From Lachnospiraceae bacterium (GTDB lineage Bacteria > Bacillota > Clostridia > Lachnospirales > Lachnospiraceae): DNA of 11,228 bases. Shown one piece after another: positions 1 through 6,428 of this stretch. Numbering within the stretch: the stretch's first letter is position 1; each line of letters opens with the position of its first letter. Under the pieces are notes generated by a model. That model was given only the letters and a program-made list of their open reading frames with translations, did no database searches and was not told the DNA's origin. Location of the stretch: positions 1-11,228 of the forward strand of contig VSNE01000445.1 in assembly GCA_009774155.1 (NCBI GenBank). Reading direction: 5' to 3'. Made by a program: the position numbers and the translations under genes.

Positions 1-606
1 CGCCAGCCTCATATCAAAAATTTCCCTGACCACCGCAGCCGCCTCCGGATCAATCTCCAGCCTATGTTTATCCTGCTTCATCTTCCGGTATCCATACAAT
101 GTTTGTCCTGCGGTGTATTTTCCCTGATGTGCCAGCCGCTCCCTTGCCTGCCTGACCTTCTTTGACAAATCCCTGGAATAAATATCATAGACAAGGTTCT
201 TGAAAGCGATATCCAGCCCGCCCTCGTCCCGGTCACTGTCATAATGGTCATTCACCGAAATAAACCGCACACCCAGGAACGGGAACAGCTGCTCCAGATA
301 ATCCCCCAGCTCCACATAATCACGCCCGAACCGGGAACAATCCTTCACGATGATGCAGTTGACCTTCCCCTGCTTCGCCAGCCCGATCATATCCGTAAAC
401 TGCGGCCTGGTGTCAAAATATCTCCCGGAAAGCCCGTCATCACAGCGCTCAATAACCCGGCATCCCGCAAACTCCGGCTGTCTGTCTATAAAATCCATGA
501 TCAGCCTACGTTGTGAAGTGATGCTTCCGCTCTCCACTTTCCTTCCGAAAACATCCCCATCCTCATTGGAAAGCCTCATATAAGCACAAATCGTATAATC
601 CCTCAT
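1..606 (-). CDS. Large serine recombinase, third of tandem triplet (partial, N-terminal 202 residues)
   Basis: The frame is open from an ATG at 606 to the left window edge with no stop, so only the N-terminal 202 residues are visible. The serine recombinase catalytic domain is complete: AYMRLSNEDGD with the nucleophile at Ser13, the DDGLSG and TRPQF motifs near residues 56-70, and VKDCSRFGR with Asp89, Arg92 and Arg95. The long dimerisation helix follows (AFKNLVYDIYSRDLSKK, about residues 134-150), then the start of the recombinase DNA-binding domain (GQTLYGYRK, EIDPEAAAVV). Family knowledge: these enzymes cut both strands at attachment sites through a phosphoserine link and integrate or excise mobile DNA. 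The ATG overlaps the previous gene's stop as ATGA, and a GGGAGG element lies about 10 bases upstream, so translation is probably coupled. No damage is visible. The zinc ribbon and coiled coil, if present, lie outside the window. Confidence 0.93.
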   Translation of the reverse strand, partial: MRDYTICAYMRLSNEDGDVFGRKVESGSITSQRRLIMDFIDRQPEFAGCRVIERCDDGLSGRYFDTRPQFTDMIGLAKQGKVNCIIVKDCSRFGRDYVELGDYLEQLFPFLGVRFISVNDHYDSDRDEGGLDIAFKNLVYDIYSRDLSKKVRQARERLAHQGKYTAGQTLYGYRKMKQDKHRLEIDPEAAAVVREIFDMRLA

Positions 607-2300
607 GCTATCTCCGCCTCCCTCTTTTCGATCAAATCCCCCAGTTCTTTCAGGCCATCAGCAAAGGCGTACTCCACCTCAAAGCGCGTCTTGCTATAGC
701 AGACAATCTTTTTGATAAATGTCTGCACCAGCTCCCTGCTCAATTCATCCACCCCGACATGTTTTGCGAATGCTGCCGCCATCTCTTCCATTCCGCCATA
801 CGAAACAGAGTATGTCTGAATCGCCGCTTTCAACTCTTCACACTCAGACTCCAGCCCATCAAGCTCTGCAGCATATCCAGATTTCATATCCAGATATTCA
901 TTTTCAGAGAAAACACCATCTGCAAAGTCTTCATAGAGATTTCGGATAAAACCCTCGACTTTTGCCCTGCGCATCCCTGCCCCTTCCAACTTCTTTTCCA
1001 ATTCTGCCTTTTTCGCTAAGGCTGCTGAATCACAATTCAACACTTTCAGCCTGTCCTTAGCCTCCACATATAAGGTAATATGCTGCTTTATGAGCATAAG
1101 CACCATCTCTTCCAAATCCTCCGCCTTGACGTTCTTCGGCGGATCATCCGGACCGTAAGCAGCCGAACGCCGGCAGACATACGTGCTGTAATGCCCGACA
1201 CCATTCACCAGCCTGGCGGTCTTGCGGTACATGCTCATCTGGTTCCCACAATGACCGCAATAAAGAATACCCTGCAGATAATCCGGCTTCTTGTTCTTAA
1301 TGCCGTCATTTTTTCCACGCGTTGCGAAATACACGCCCTGCCTCGCCTGAAGTCTTTTCTGCGCCGCCTCAAACATATCCCGGTCAATGATCGCCTCATG
1401 ATGATTCTCCACATAATATCCGTCATCCCGCCTGATCGTTTTCGTTATGCCCTTGTAATAACATCTTCTCGTCTTGCCAATTTGCACATCGCCAATATAA
1501 ACCGGGTTCTGCAGGATACGCCTTATCTGCTTTCCCTCCCAGAGATTCGTGTATTTCTGCTTATGAATCACATCATTCTGCTGCCAATAAACGCTTGGCG
1601 CCGGTATCCCATCCATATTCAAATCCCTTGCAAGCCGCGCCAGACTTTTCCCGCCTATGTATTCAGAAAAGATACGAACCACAACATCCCTCACATCCTC
1701 ATCCACCAAAACCATGTGGGAATCATCCGGATCCTTTTTATATCCATAAGCCGCCGTTGTCGCAAAATATATCCCCTGCTTAAACTGGTTCTCAAAAGAA
1801 GTACATATTTTCTTTGAGATATCCTTCGCATACGCCTCATTGATGAGATTCTTAAGCGGCACCACCAGCCCGTCCTCTGTCGGATTTGACGTAAGGCTGT
1901 CATAACCATCCGTCGCCGCTATAAACCTGACGCCGAAAAACGGAAATATCTTTTCGATGTAATCCCCTGCTTCCAGATAGTTTCTGCCCAGCCTGGATAA
2001 ATCCTTCACCACTACACAATTAATCCTGCCGCTTTTGACATCCTCAATCATCCTCATAAACTCCGGCCTGTCAAATTTCGTTCCCGTAAAATGCCTGTCA
2101 ACATATTCATCTACAAGTTCCAAAGAAGCATCCTTTGAAACGTAATCTTTAAGGAACTCCGTCTGATTCTCCACGCTCTCGTTCTCAACCTTGCGTTCAT
2201 CCTCTCTGGATAAACGGACATATATTGCAGTCTTATAAGTTTTAACCTCTACAGCTGCCGCCTGCACTGCAGCATTTTCCTTCCTGCTCCTGCGTGCCAT
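603..2300 (-). CDS. Large serine recombinase, second of tandem triplet (full length, 565 residues)
   Basis: Site-specific DNA recombinase, expected to integrate or excise the element together with its two neighbours. The resolvase-type catalytic domain spans about residues 23-165: AIYVRLSRED with nucleophile Ser31, RPEFMRM, and VKDLSRLGR with Asp100, Arg103 and Arg106. The recombinase DNA-binding domain spans about 175-320 (AAYGYKKD, LARDLNMDGI, NPVYIGDV). A zinc-ribbon-like segment follows at about 341-390 and a charged coiled coil at about 410-490. Two oddities stand out. The ribbon has CGHC (Cys348, Cys351) and Cys376, but the usual fourth cysteine is replaced by a PDDPPKN stretch. The DDGxSG motif reads VDRHFTG. 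The 20 basic and alanine-rich residues before the catalytic domain are an extension relative to the neighbours. The ATG directly abuts the upstream TAG, and a strong AAAGGAGG ribosome-binding site lies inside the end of the upstream gene. The stop overlaps the next start. Confidence 0.95.
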   Translation of the reverse strand: MARRSRKENAAVQAAAVEVKTYKTAIYVRLSREDERKVENESVENQTEFLKDYVSKDASLELVDEYVDRHFTGTKFDRPEFMRMIEDVKSGRINCVVVKDLSRLGRNYLEAGDYIEKIFPFFGVRFIAATDGYDSLTSNPTEDGLVVPLKNLINEAYAKDISKKICTSFENQFKQGIYFATTAAYGYKKDPDDSHMVLVDEDVRDVVVRIFSEYIGGKSLARLARDLNMDGIPAPSVYWQQNDVIHKQKYTNLWEGKQIRRILQNPVYIGDVQIGKTRRCYYKGITKTIRRDDGYYVENHHEAIIDRDMFEAAQKRLQARQGVYFATRGKNDGIKNKKPDYLQGILYCGHCGNQMSMYRKTARLVNGVGHYSTYVCRRSAAYGPDDPPKNVKAEDLEEMVLMLIKQHITLYVEAKDRLKVLNCDSAALAKKAELEKKLEGAGMRRAKVEGFIRNLYEDFADGVFSENEYLDMKSGYAAELDGLESECEELKAAIQTYSVSYGGMEEMAAAFAKHVGVDELSRELVQTFIKKIVCYSKTRFEVEYAFADGLKELGDLIEKREAEIA

Positions 2301-3542
2301 CTACACCGCCTCCTTTGAAGAAAGCTCCACTGCGTTTTCCATTTCATCAATCGCTTTCTGGAATCGGTAAGTCACCTGTATAGCGCTATTATTGAAAACA
2401 TCAATCCGCTCAATCAAAAACGCCACTAGCTCCCGGTCAAGGCTTAAAACATTCCCATATCCCTTCAGCCTCTCAATCCATTCCTGCTTCCCGGATCCGT
2501 TCTTTATAATGCCCTCCCTCTCAGCTTCAAGAGACAAAATATTCTTCTCAAAATCAGCAATCCTGCCCTGATACTGCTCCCGGAGCATAAAATATTCTTC
2601 CTTAGACAGAATGCCGTCCTTAAAATCCTCATACAGATTTTTTCTGCGGTCATTGCACAGCCGCTCTTCCTCCCGCAGCCTTTCAATCCGTTTATCATAC
2701 TTCACGACATCCGGCTCCGAACCTGCTGATGAATTGACAATCTCCATCGCATCCGATAAAGCAATAACTCTTCCTATGCAGGTCTGCACAACGCCCAGCA
2801 CTCCATCCATCAGTTTCTTTTCAGAAATGCTGTGCGTACTGCAGCTTGCCTTGTCCCTTTTATTGCCGGAGCAGACATAATACACATACCTCCTGCCGCC
2901 TGCCGGAACCGTCTTCCTAATCATCGGCTCGCCGCAGTCCGCACAGAACACAATCCCGGACAGAGGAAAAACCTCCGACCGCCCGGGAGATACCCTGGTA
3001 TCCCTCAAAAGAAGCTCCTGCACCAAAGAGAAATCGCTCTTTGATATAATCGCCTCATGCATATCTTCCACTCTGGCCCATTCGCTTTCATCCCTCTGGA
3101 TGCGCTTCTTAATCTTGTAATTCGGCGTGGTACATTTCCCCTGGACGACCGTACCAGTATAAACTTCATTTTTCAGAATCCTAAGCACCGTATTGTAGCT
3201 CCATTTTGGCGCCACATTCTTCTGGAAACTGCTCTCAAGCGACACCCCAATGCTCTTCTTATACTGCAGCGGAGACAGAATACCGTCCGCATTCAGCTTG
3301 TCCGCTATAACCTGCTGGCTCATTCCGCACAGCTTCATGGTAAAAATATCCCTCACCACATCCGCCGCATACTCATCAACCACCAGATGATTTTTGTTCT
3401 CTTCATCCTTCAAATAGCCATAGGCAGCAAAGGCTCCGATATACTCCCCACTGCGCCTCTTAATTTCCATATGGCTTCTAATCTTGATGGAAATATCCCG
3501 ACAATAAGCATCATTGATCAGATTTTTGAAAGGGATAATCAT
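2301..3542 (-). CDS. Large serine recombinase, first of triplet: C-terminal part of a split or frameshifted gene
   Basis: These 413 residues are the larger part of a serine recombinase whose catalytic N-terminus lies in another frame just upstream. The segment opens with MIIPFKNLINDAYCRDIS, the conserved start of the long dimerisation helix in this family, so its Met is an internal residue and not a natural gene start. Then come the recombinase DNA-binding domain (about 30-190; AAYGYLKD, LNADGI, NEVYTG), a complete zinc ribbon (Cys200, Cys203, Cys224, Cys234, with His237), and a coiled coil around 265-345. It lacks the nucleophilic serine and cannot catalyse on its own. Reading one base back (minus one) from the upstream frame gives a continuous MGA-D-MIIPF protein, which suggests loss of one base. 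Reinitiation at the ATGA junction is possible but would yield a separate non-catalytic DNA-binding protein. Confidence 0.88.
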   Translation of the reverse strand: MIIPFKNLINDAYCRDISIKIRSHMEIKRRSGEYIGAFAAYGYLKDEENKNHLVVDEYAADVVRDIFTMKLCGMSQQVIADKLNADGILSPLQYKKSIGVSLESSFQKNVAPKWSYNTVLRILKNEVYTGTVVQGKCTTPNYKIKKRIQRDESEWARVEDMHEAIISKSDFSLVQELLLRDTRVSPGRSEVFPLSGIVFCADCGEPMIRKTVPAGGRRYVYYVCSGNKRDKASCSTHSISEKKLMDGVLGVVQTCIGRVIALSDAMEIVNSSAGSEPDVVKYDKRIERLREEERLCNDRRKNLYEDFKDGILSKEEYFMLREQYQGRIADFEKNILSLEAEREGIIKNGSGKQEWIERLKGYGNVLSLDRELVAFLIERIDVFNNSAIQVTYRFQKAIDEMENAVELSSKEAV

Positions 3543-3943
3543 ATCGCTCCCATATCCTCATTGATGCTGTCATAGCCATCAGTGACAGCAATGAACCTGA
3601 TATTAAGCATCGGGAAAATCTTTTCAATATATCGCCCGGACTCAATATAGTTTCTTCCGAACCTTGATAAATCCTTTACAATGACACAGTTAATCTTGCC
3701 TTCCCTGATGTCAGAAAGCATTCGTTGGAATTCCGGCCTCTCGAAATTCACACCACTGTAACCGTCATCCGTATACGTGGAAACCACGGTAATTTCAGTG
3801 CGGGACTTTAGATAGTCCATGACCAGCTCTTTTTGATTGGCAATACTATTACTGATCTGTTTACCGCCATCGGCAATATCCCCGTCCTCCCTCGATAACC
3901 TGAGGTACACGGCTGCCTGATAAGATTTTAAATCCTTTGTCAT
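3539..3943 (-). CDS. Large serine recombinase, first of triplet: N-terminal catalytic fragment
   Basis: This 134-residue fragment holds most of a resolvase-type catalytic domain: AVYLRLSREDGD with nucleophile Ser17, TDDGYSG and ERPEFQRM around residues 58-75, VKDLSRFGR with Asp91, Arg94 and Arg97, and ending in VTDGYDSINEDMGAI. It stops at a TGA just before the dimerisation helix, which is encoded in the next frame. The start is well supported: an ATG at 3943 with GGAGG seven bases upstream. It is the first recombinase of the cluster and lies 140 bases after the small 79-residue gene. The four-base ATGA overlap with the C-terminal part imitates translational coupling, but the break falls inside the catalytic domain and not at a domain boundary. 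Inactivation by a one-base deletion, or a sequencing error, is the simplest reading. I see no classic slippery heptamer at the junction. Confidence 0.88.
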   Translation of the reverse strand: MTKDLKSYQAAVYLRLSREDGDIADGGKQISNSIANQKELVMDYLKSRTEITVVSTYTDDGYSGVNFERPEFQRMLSDIREGKINCVIVKDLSRFGRNYIESGRYIEKIFPMLNIRFIAVTDGYDSINEDMGAI

Positions 3944-4083
3944 TATGTTTCCTCCAAATCTGTATTTCCGGCGCTCAACCCGGATATCCAGAAAAGGAGA
4001 AAACCGCTGACGACTTAGTCCACATTCACAATATCACAGAATAAGCCCGTTATCATTGACATCCGGCAATGTCCAAGGACTTC

Positions 4084-4323
4084 TTACAATGTCCTGGCAA
4101 ACTGCTTAAACCGCTCCGCCAAGGTAACACCATCCTCGCTGTAGACATTCTTCACAACCATGTTCCCCACCTTAAAGCAGTACGGATTCCGGACCTGTCT
4201 GATAAAATCCTCCACCCGTTCTTCCTTGGACAGGCTTTCATCAATCTGAATCTGAGTGACATCCACCAACGTCTCCGGATCCACTGTCCTCACATCAATA
4301 TTTTTCATTTCATCAATGCTCAT
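4084..4323 (-). CDS. Small acidic protein of unknown function upstream of the recombinases
   Basis: The predicted protein has 79 residues, starts MSIDEMKN and is rich in Asp and Glu. It contains the motif RNPYCFKVGN in the middle and ends LAERFKQFARTL. I chose the ATG at 4323 because a purine-rich AAAGGCGG element lies just upstream. The longer frame back to 4443 would begin inside the terminator stem and adds 40 residues with no likeness to a protein family. From memory it resembles a family of short Clostridia proteins labelled DUF6870, often found in mobile elements; I could not check this. It is the first gene after the late-operon terminator and faces the three recombinases, 140 bases ahead of them. 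A role in controlling recombination is only an inference from position and size. No transmembrane segment or signal peptide is visible. Confidence 0.75.
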   Translation of the reverse strand: MSIDEMKNIDVRTVDPETLVDVTQIQIDESLSKEERVEDFIRQVRNPYCFKVGNMVVKNVYSEDGVTLAERFKQFARTL

Positions 4324-4428
4324 ATAGCCACCGCCTTTAGTGTTTATTTCTTGTCCTCTATATGTCTTGGGATATTTTTTTAACCACTTATGGATAGCGA
4401 TGACGTTTATTGTGAAGCATGTTCCATT

Positions 4429-4471
4429 AAAATAAGCCCGCAATCATCTGCTTTCGCAGACAACCACGGGC
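4429..4471 (-). terminator. Strong intrinsic terminator of the phage late operon
   Basis: Read on the minus strand, GCCCG..TCTGC and GCAGA..CGGGC pair around a GAAA tetraloop. The six bases between the outer and inner stems (TGGTTG and TGATTG) also pair completely when G-U pairs are allowed, giving an uninterrupted 16-pair stem. The tract TTATTTT follows. The hairpin starts 21 bases after the endolysin stop, as expected for the end of the late transcript. The plus-strand side has no T tract, so it should act in one direction only. It also isolates the recombinase module as a separate transcript. Confidence 0.9.
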
Positions 4472-4492
4472 ATACCCTCAAACCATATTTGC

Positions 4493-5914
4493 TTACACTT
4501 TCTGGCAATAATCCAAACTTATCCACCCTGCCCCGCTCTTCAGCCTTCCCCATCCAGTTGTAGAACCTTTACCTGACTTCACCTCAACAATCGTATACAC
4601 TCCCGGCGGGATAAACTTCCCTATCTTTGCGGTGTCAGTACCGGCGCCCTTGCGGATATTCAGGTCAGCTATCGTCACCCTCACAAGGAACGGACAATCC
4701 GCTTCCGTCATACCCCCGGAAGAAGGCTTCTTGACCGAACCAACATACTTCTCATAGTACCCTTCCCCATACCCTGCTCTCTTCACCTGTACCGCAGCGC
4801 TTGTATCCGTCGGCCTCTCATACCGCAGAAGCACCGCATCGGAAGCCTGCCTGACATTCCCGGCACTCTGCAGCACACTGAGCACCCCGGAATACCCTTC
4901 CTTCAATTCCTTCCACAGGAAATCCAACTGCATCTGCAGGTCTCCAATGCTCCTGCCCCCGCCCTTCGCAAAATCAAGCAGCGCCTGCTTCCTGCTCCAG
5001 TAAGTCCACTGCACCAGGCCATACCCCGCGCCATCCCCGACGAAATTCCCATAAGCACCCGTATCCACGGCAAGCGTGTAAGTCCTGTCATCAAGCCCCA
5101 GCTTCTTCTCAAAGCTGTTCTGAAGGTTATCCGCCCTCAGCCCGCTCTCAGCATACAGGTTCCCCATAAGCCCAGCAACGCCGCAGGCATTCCCAATCTT
5201 ACCCAAAAGGAAATCCCAGACAGTCTTCTCAGCATCCGTATCTGCGGGAGGAATCGCCTCCACCGCAGCCCCTGTCCCCATCAAAGCCGCCACATCTGCC
5301 CTGACTGTCTCCATGCTCTTCCCGAACTTCAAAAACCAATGAAGGACATCCCCATGATTGCTCCCAAGCCCCAGCTTATGGGCATCCGCATGGCAGAGAA
5401 CAGCGGGCACCCTCACACCGTTATAGTTCACGCTGCCCTTCGGATCAATCCCATACATCCTGCAAAGATACGCCGTCAGTTCGCAGGCTTCCTTATAGAC
5501 CTTATCGAAATATGCCCTGTCATTCAGCCCGTCCTCGCAGATCTCAAACTGGATCCACCCATCGTTGCAGGAACCCTTTGAACCGGAGCCGCACCCCCAC
5601 GGGCGATAGTCCCACGGCATAGTCTGAACCGCCTCCACCGTGCCGTCATCCAGCTTCCCAATCCATGCATTTAGTCCCGCCTGCACCCTCGTATGGTTCC
5701 AGTCATTTCCATAGGCATTCTTCCCAATCAGCTTAAGCATTGCGTCTCTGTCCGCAGCATTGTCATCCGGCTGCACATACCGCTTCAAATCAGGATTATT
5801 CGCGCCGGTACTATGCCAGAGCACGCCCCTGACATCCATCTTTTGCGTGCCCTTATAACAGGCACTCTGCGTCATCATGCAGGCCAGCGGCTTATTCTTC
5901 CCACCATACTTCAT
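4493..5914 (-). CDS. Endolysin: amidase + phage lysozyme-like domain + SH3-like wall-binding domain
   Basis: This protein degrades host peptidoglycan at lysis. From the ATG at 5914 it has 473 residues in three parts. The N-terminal N-acetylmuramoyl-L-alanine amidase (Amidase_2/PGRP type) spans about 25-205, with likely zinc ligands His34 in VLWHSTG, His175 in VLCHADAH, and His187 or Asp189 in SNHGDVLHW. A phage tail lysozyme-like domain spans about 230-340 (AGLMGNLYAESGL with candidate catalytic Glu256, then GYGLVQWT), typical of bacterial and phage muramidases. After a linker, an SH3-like domain (about 408-473; ADLNIRKGAGTDTAKIG, GWGRLKSGAGWI) should bind the wall. No signal peptide is visible, which fits holin-dependent release. 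A GTG one codon earlier (5917) is an alternative start. The ATG overlaps the holin stop as TGATG with only a weak ribosome-binding site, so coupling to the holin is likely. The terminator follows directly. Confidence 0.93.
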   Translation of the reverse strand: MKYGGKNKPLACMMTQSACYKGTQKMDVRGVLWHSTGANNPDLKRYVQPDDNAADRDAMLKLIGKNAYGNDWNHTRVQAGLNAWIGKLDDGTVEAVQTMPWDYRPWGCGSGSKGSCNDGWIQFEICEDGLNDRAYFDKVYKEACELTAYLCRMYGIDPKGSVNYNGVRVPAVLCHADAHKLGLGSNHGDVLHWFLKFGKSMETVRADVAALMGTGAAVEAIPPADTDAEKTVWDFLLGKIGNACGVAGLMGNLYAESGLRADNLQNSFEKKLGLDDRTYTLAVDTGAYGNFVGDGAGYGLVQWTYWSRKQALLDFAKGGGRSIGDLQMQLDFLWKELKEGYSGVLSVLQSAGNVRQASDAVLLRYERPTDTSAAVQVKRAGYGEGYYEKYVGSVKKPSSGGMTEADCPFLVRVTIADLNIRKGAGTDTAKIGKFIPPGVYTIVEVKSGKGSTTGWGRLKSGAGWISLDYCQKV

Positions 5915-6345
5915 CACTGAGCACCATCCTTCCCGTCACCCTCGTCCTCAGCCCTCTTATGCAGCTGCTCCAGCACCTTCCGCAGCTTCTCCGGCACCGG
6001 CAGCCCCAGATACGCCGCATTCTCCACCAGCGACAGCCCCTCATTGCTCAAATAAAAGAAAATGATGGCCGTCCTGAGCACCCCCGTCTCACCGAAAATC
6101 TGGACATCCAGAATATGCCCCACTCCTGCCAGCACAAAAATCAGAACCTTTCTGCAGATACCTCTGAACCCTACAGCACTTGACAATTTCTTATCCGCCA
6201 CCGCACACATGATCCCCGTGATATAATCCAATACCACAAACACCAGCAGCGCATAAAGCAGGCCGTCACAGCCGCCCACAAAATACCCCAGCCATCCGCC
6301 TACCGCAGCGAACACCATCTGGATCACATTCCAAAACTCCTTCAT
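5914..6345 (-). CDS. Phage holin (toxin secretion/phage lysis holin family)
   Basis: The 143-residue membrane protein has about four hydrophobic helices (around 5-24, 26-49, 65-82 and 86-108) and a highly charged soluble tail (LRKVLEQLHKRAEDEGDGKDG). The motif VVLDYITGIMCAVADKKLSS and the later LSNEGLSLVENA are characteristic of the holin family found in clostridial phages and near clostridial toxin genes. Its role would be to open the inner membrane at the programmed time so that the endolysin encoded next can reach the wall. The ATG at 6345 has a clear GGAGG eight bases upstream; a GTG one codon earlier (6348) is also possible at five-base spacing. The stop overlaps the endolysin start. The length is usual for the family and nothing looks damaged. 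Confidence 0.93.
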   Translation of the reverse strand: MKEFWNVIQMVFAAVGGWLGYFVGGCDGLLYALLVFVVLDYITGIMCAVADKKLSSAVGFRGICRKVLIFVLAGVGHILDVQIFGETGVLRTAIIFFYLSNEGLSLVENAAYLGLPVPEKLRKVLEQLHKRAEDEGDGKDGAQ

Positions 6346-6376
6346 CACAAATCCCTCCGTTTCTTTGCATAATAAT

Positions 6377-6399
6377 AGGGACAGCCGAAGCCATCCCCT
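6377..6399 (-). other. Stem-loop with UUCG tetraloop between tail and lysis genes
   Basis: On the minus strand AGGG(G)ATGGC pairs with GCTGTCCCT around a TTCG tetraloop, giving nine pairs (two of them G-U) with one bulged G. It lies 29 bases after the stop of the putative tail fibre gene and about 30 bases before the holin start. The following bases are ATTATTATGC, not a clean T run, so a full terminator is unlikely. It could be a weak attenuator or a transcript-processing or 3'-end-protecting hairpin that sets lysis gene expression relative to the tail genes. Function is inferred from structure alone. Confidence 0.45.
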
Positions 6400-6428
6400 G
6401 GTACCGGTTATTCAGTTCTCCTTAAACC

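Noticed and set aside
1080..1817. Long plus-strand open frame (245 codons) across the second recombinase.
   Set aside because: It lies entirely antisense to a clearly recognisable recombinase, has no ribosome-binding site or family features, and reads as a composition shadow.
3057..3575. Plus-strand open frame of 172 codons across the first recombinase.
   Set aside because: Antisense to conserved recombinase sequence, with no recognisable domain.
4049..4076. Possible promoter for the recombinases: TTGGAC, 16 bases, GATAAC on the minus strand.
   Set aside because: Only three and four of six positions match the consensus, and the spacing is short; too weak to annotate.
3944..4083. Palindromic bits (GGATATCC; a TTG(G)ACAT/ATGTCAA hairpin) ahead of the first recombinase, considered as an operator or attachment site.
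   Set aside because: They are short, not followed by a T tract, and no second copy or half-site was seen; nothing distinguishes them from chance.
4324..4443. 40-residue upstream extension of the small acidic gene.
   Set aside because: Its ATG lies within the late terminator stem, and the added residues show no family-like pattern; the internal ATG at 4323 has its own ribosome-binding site.
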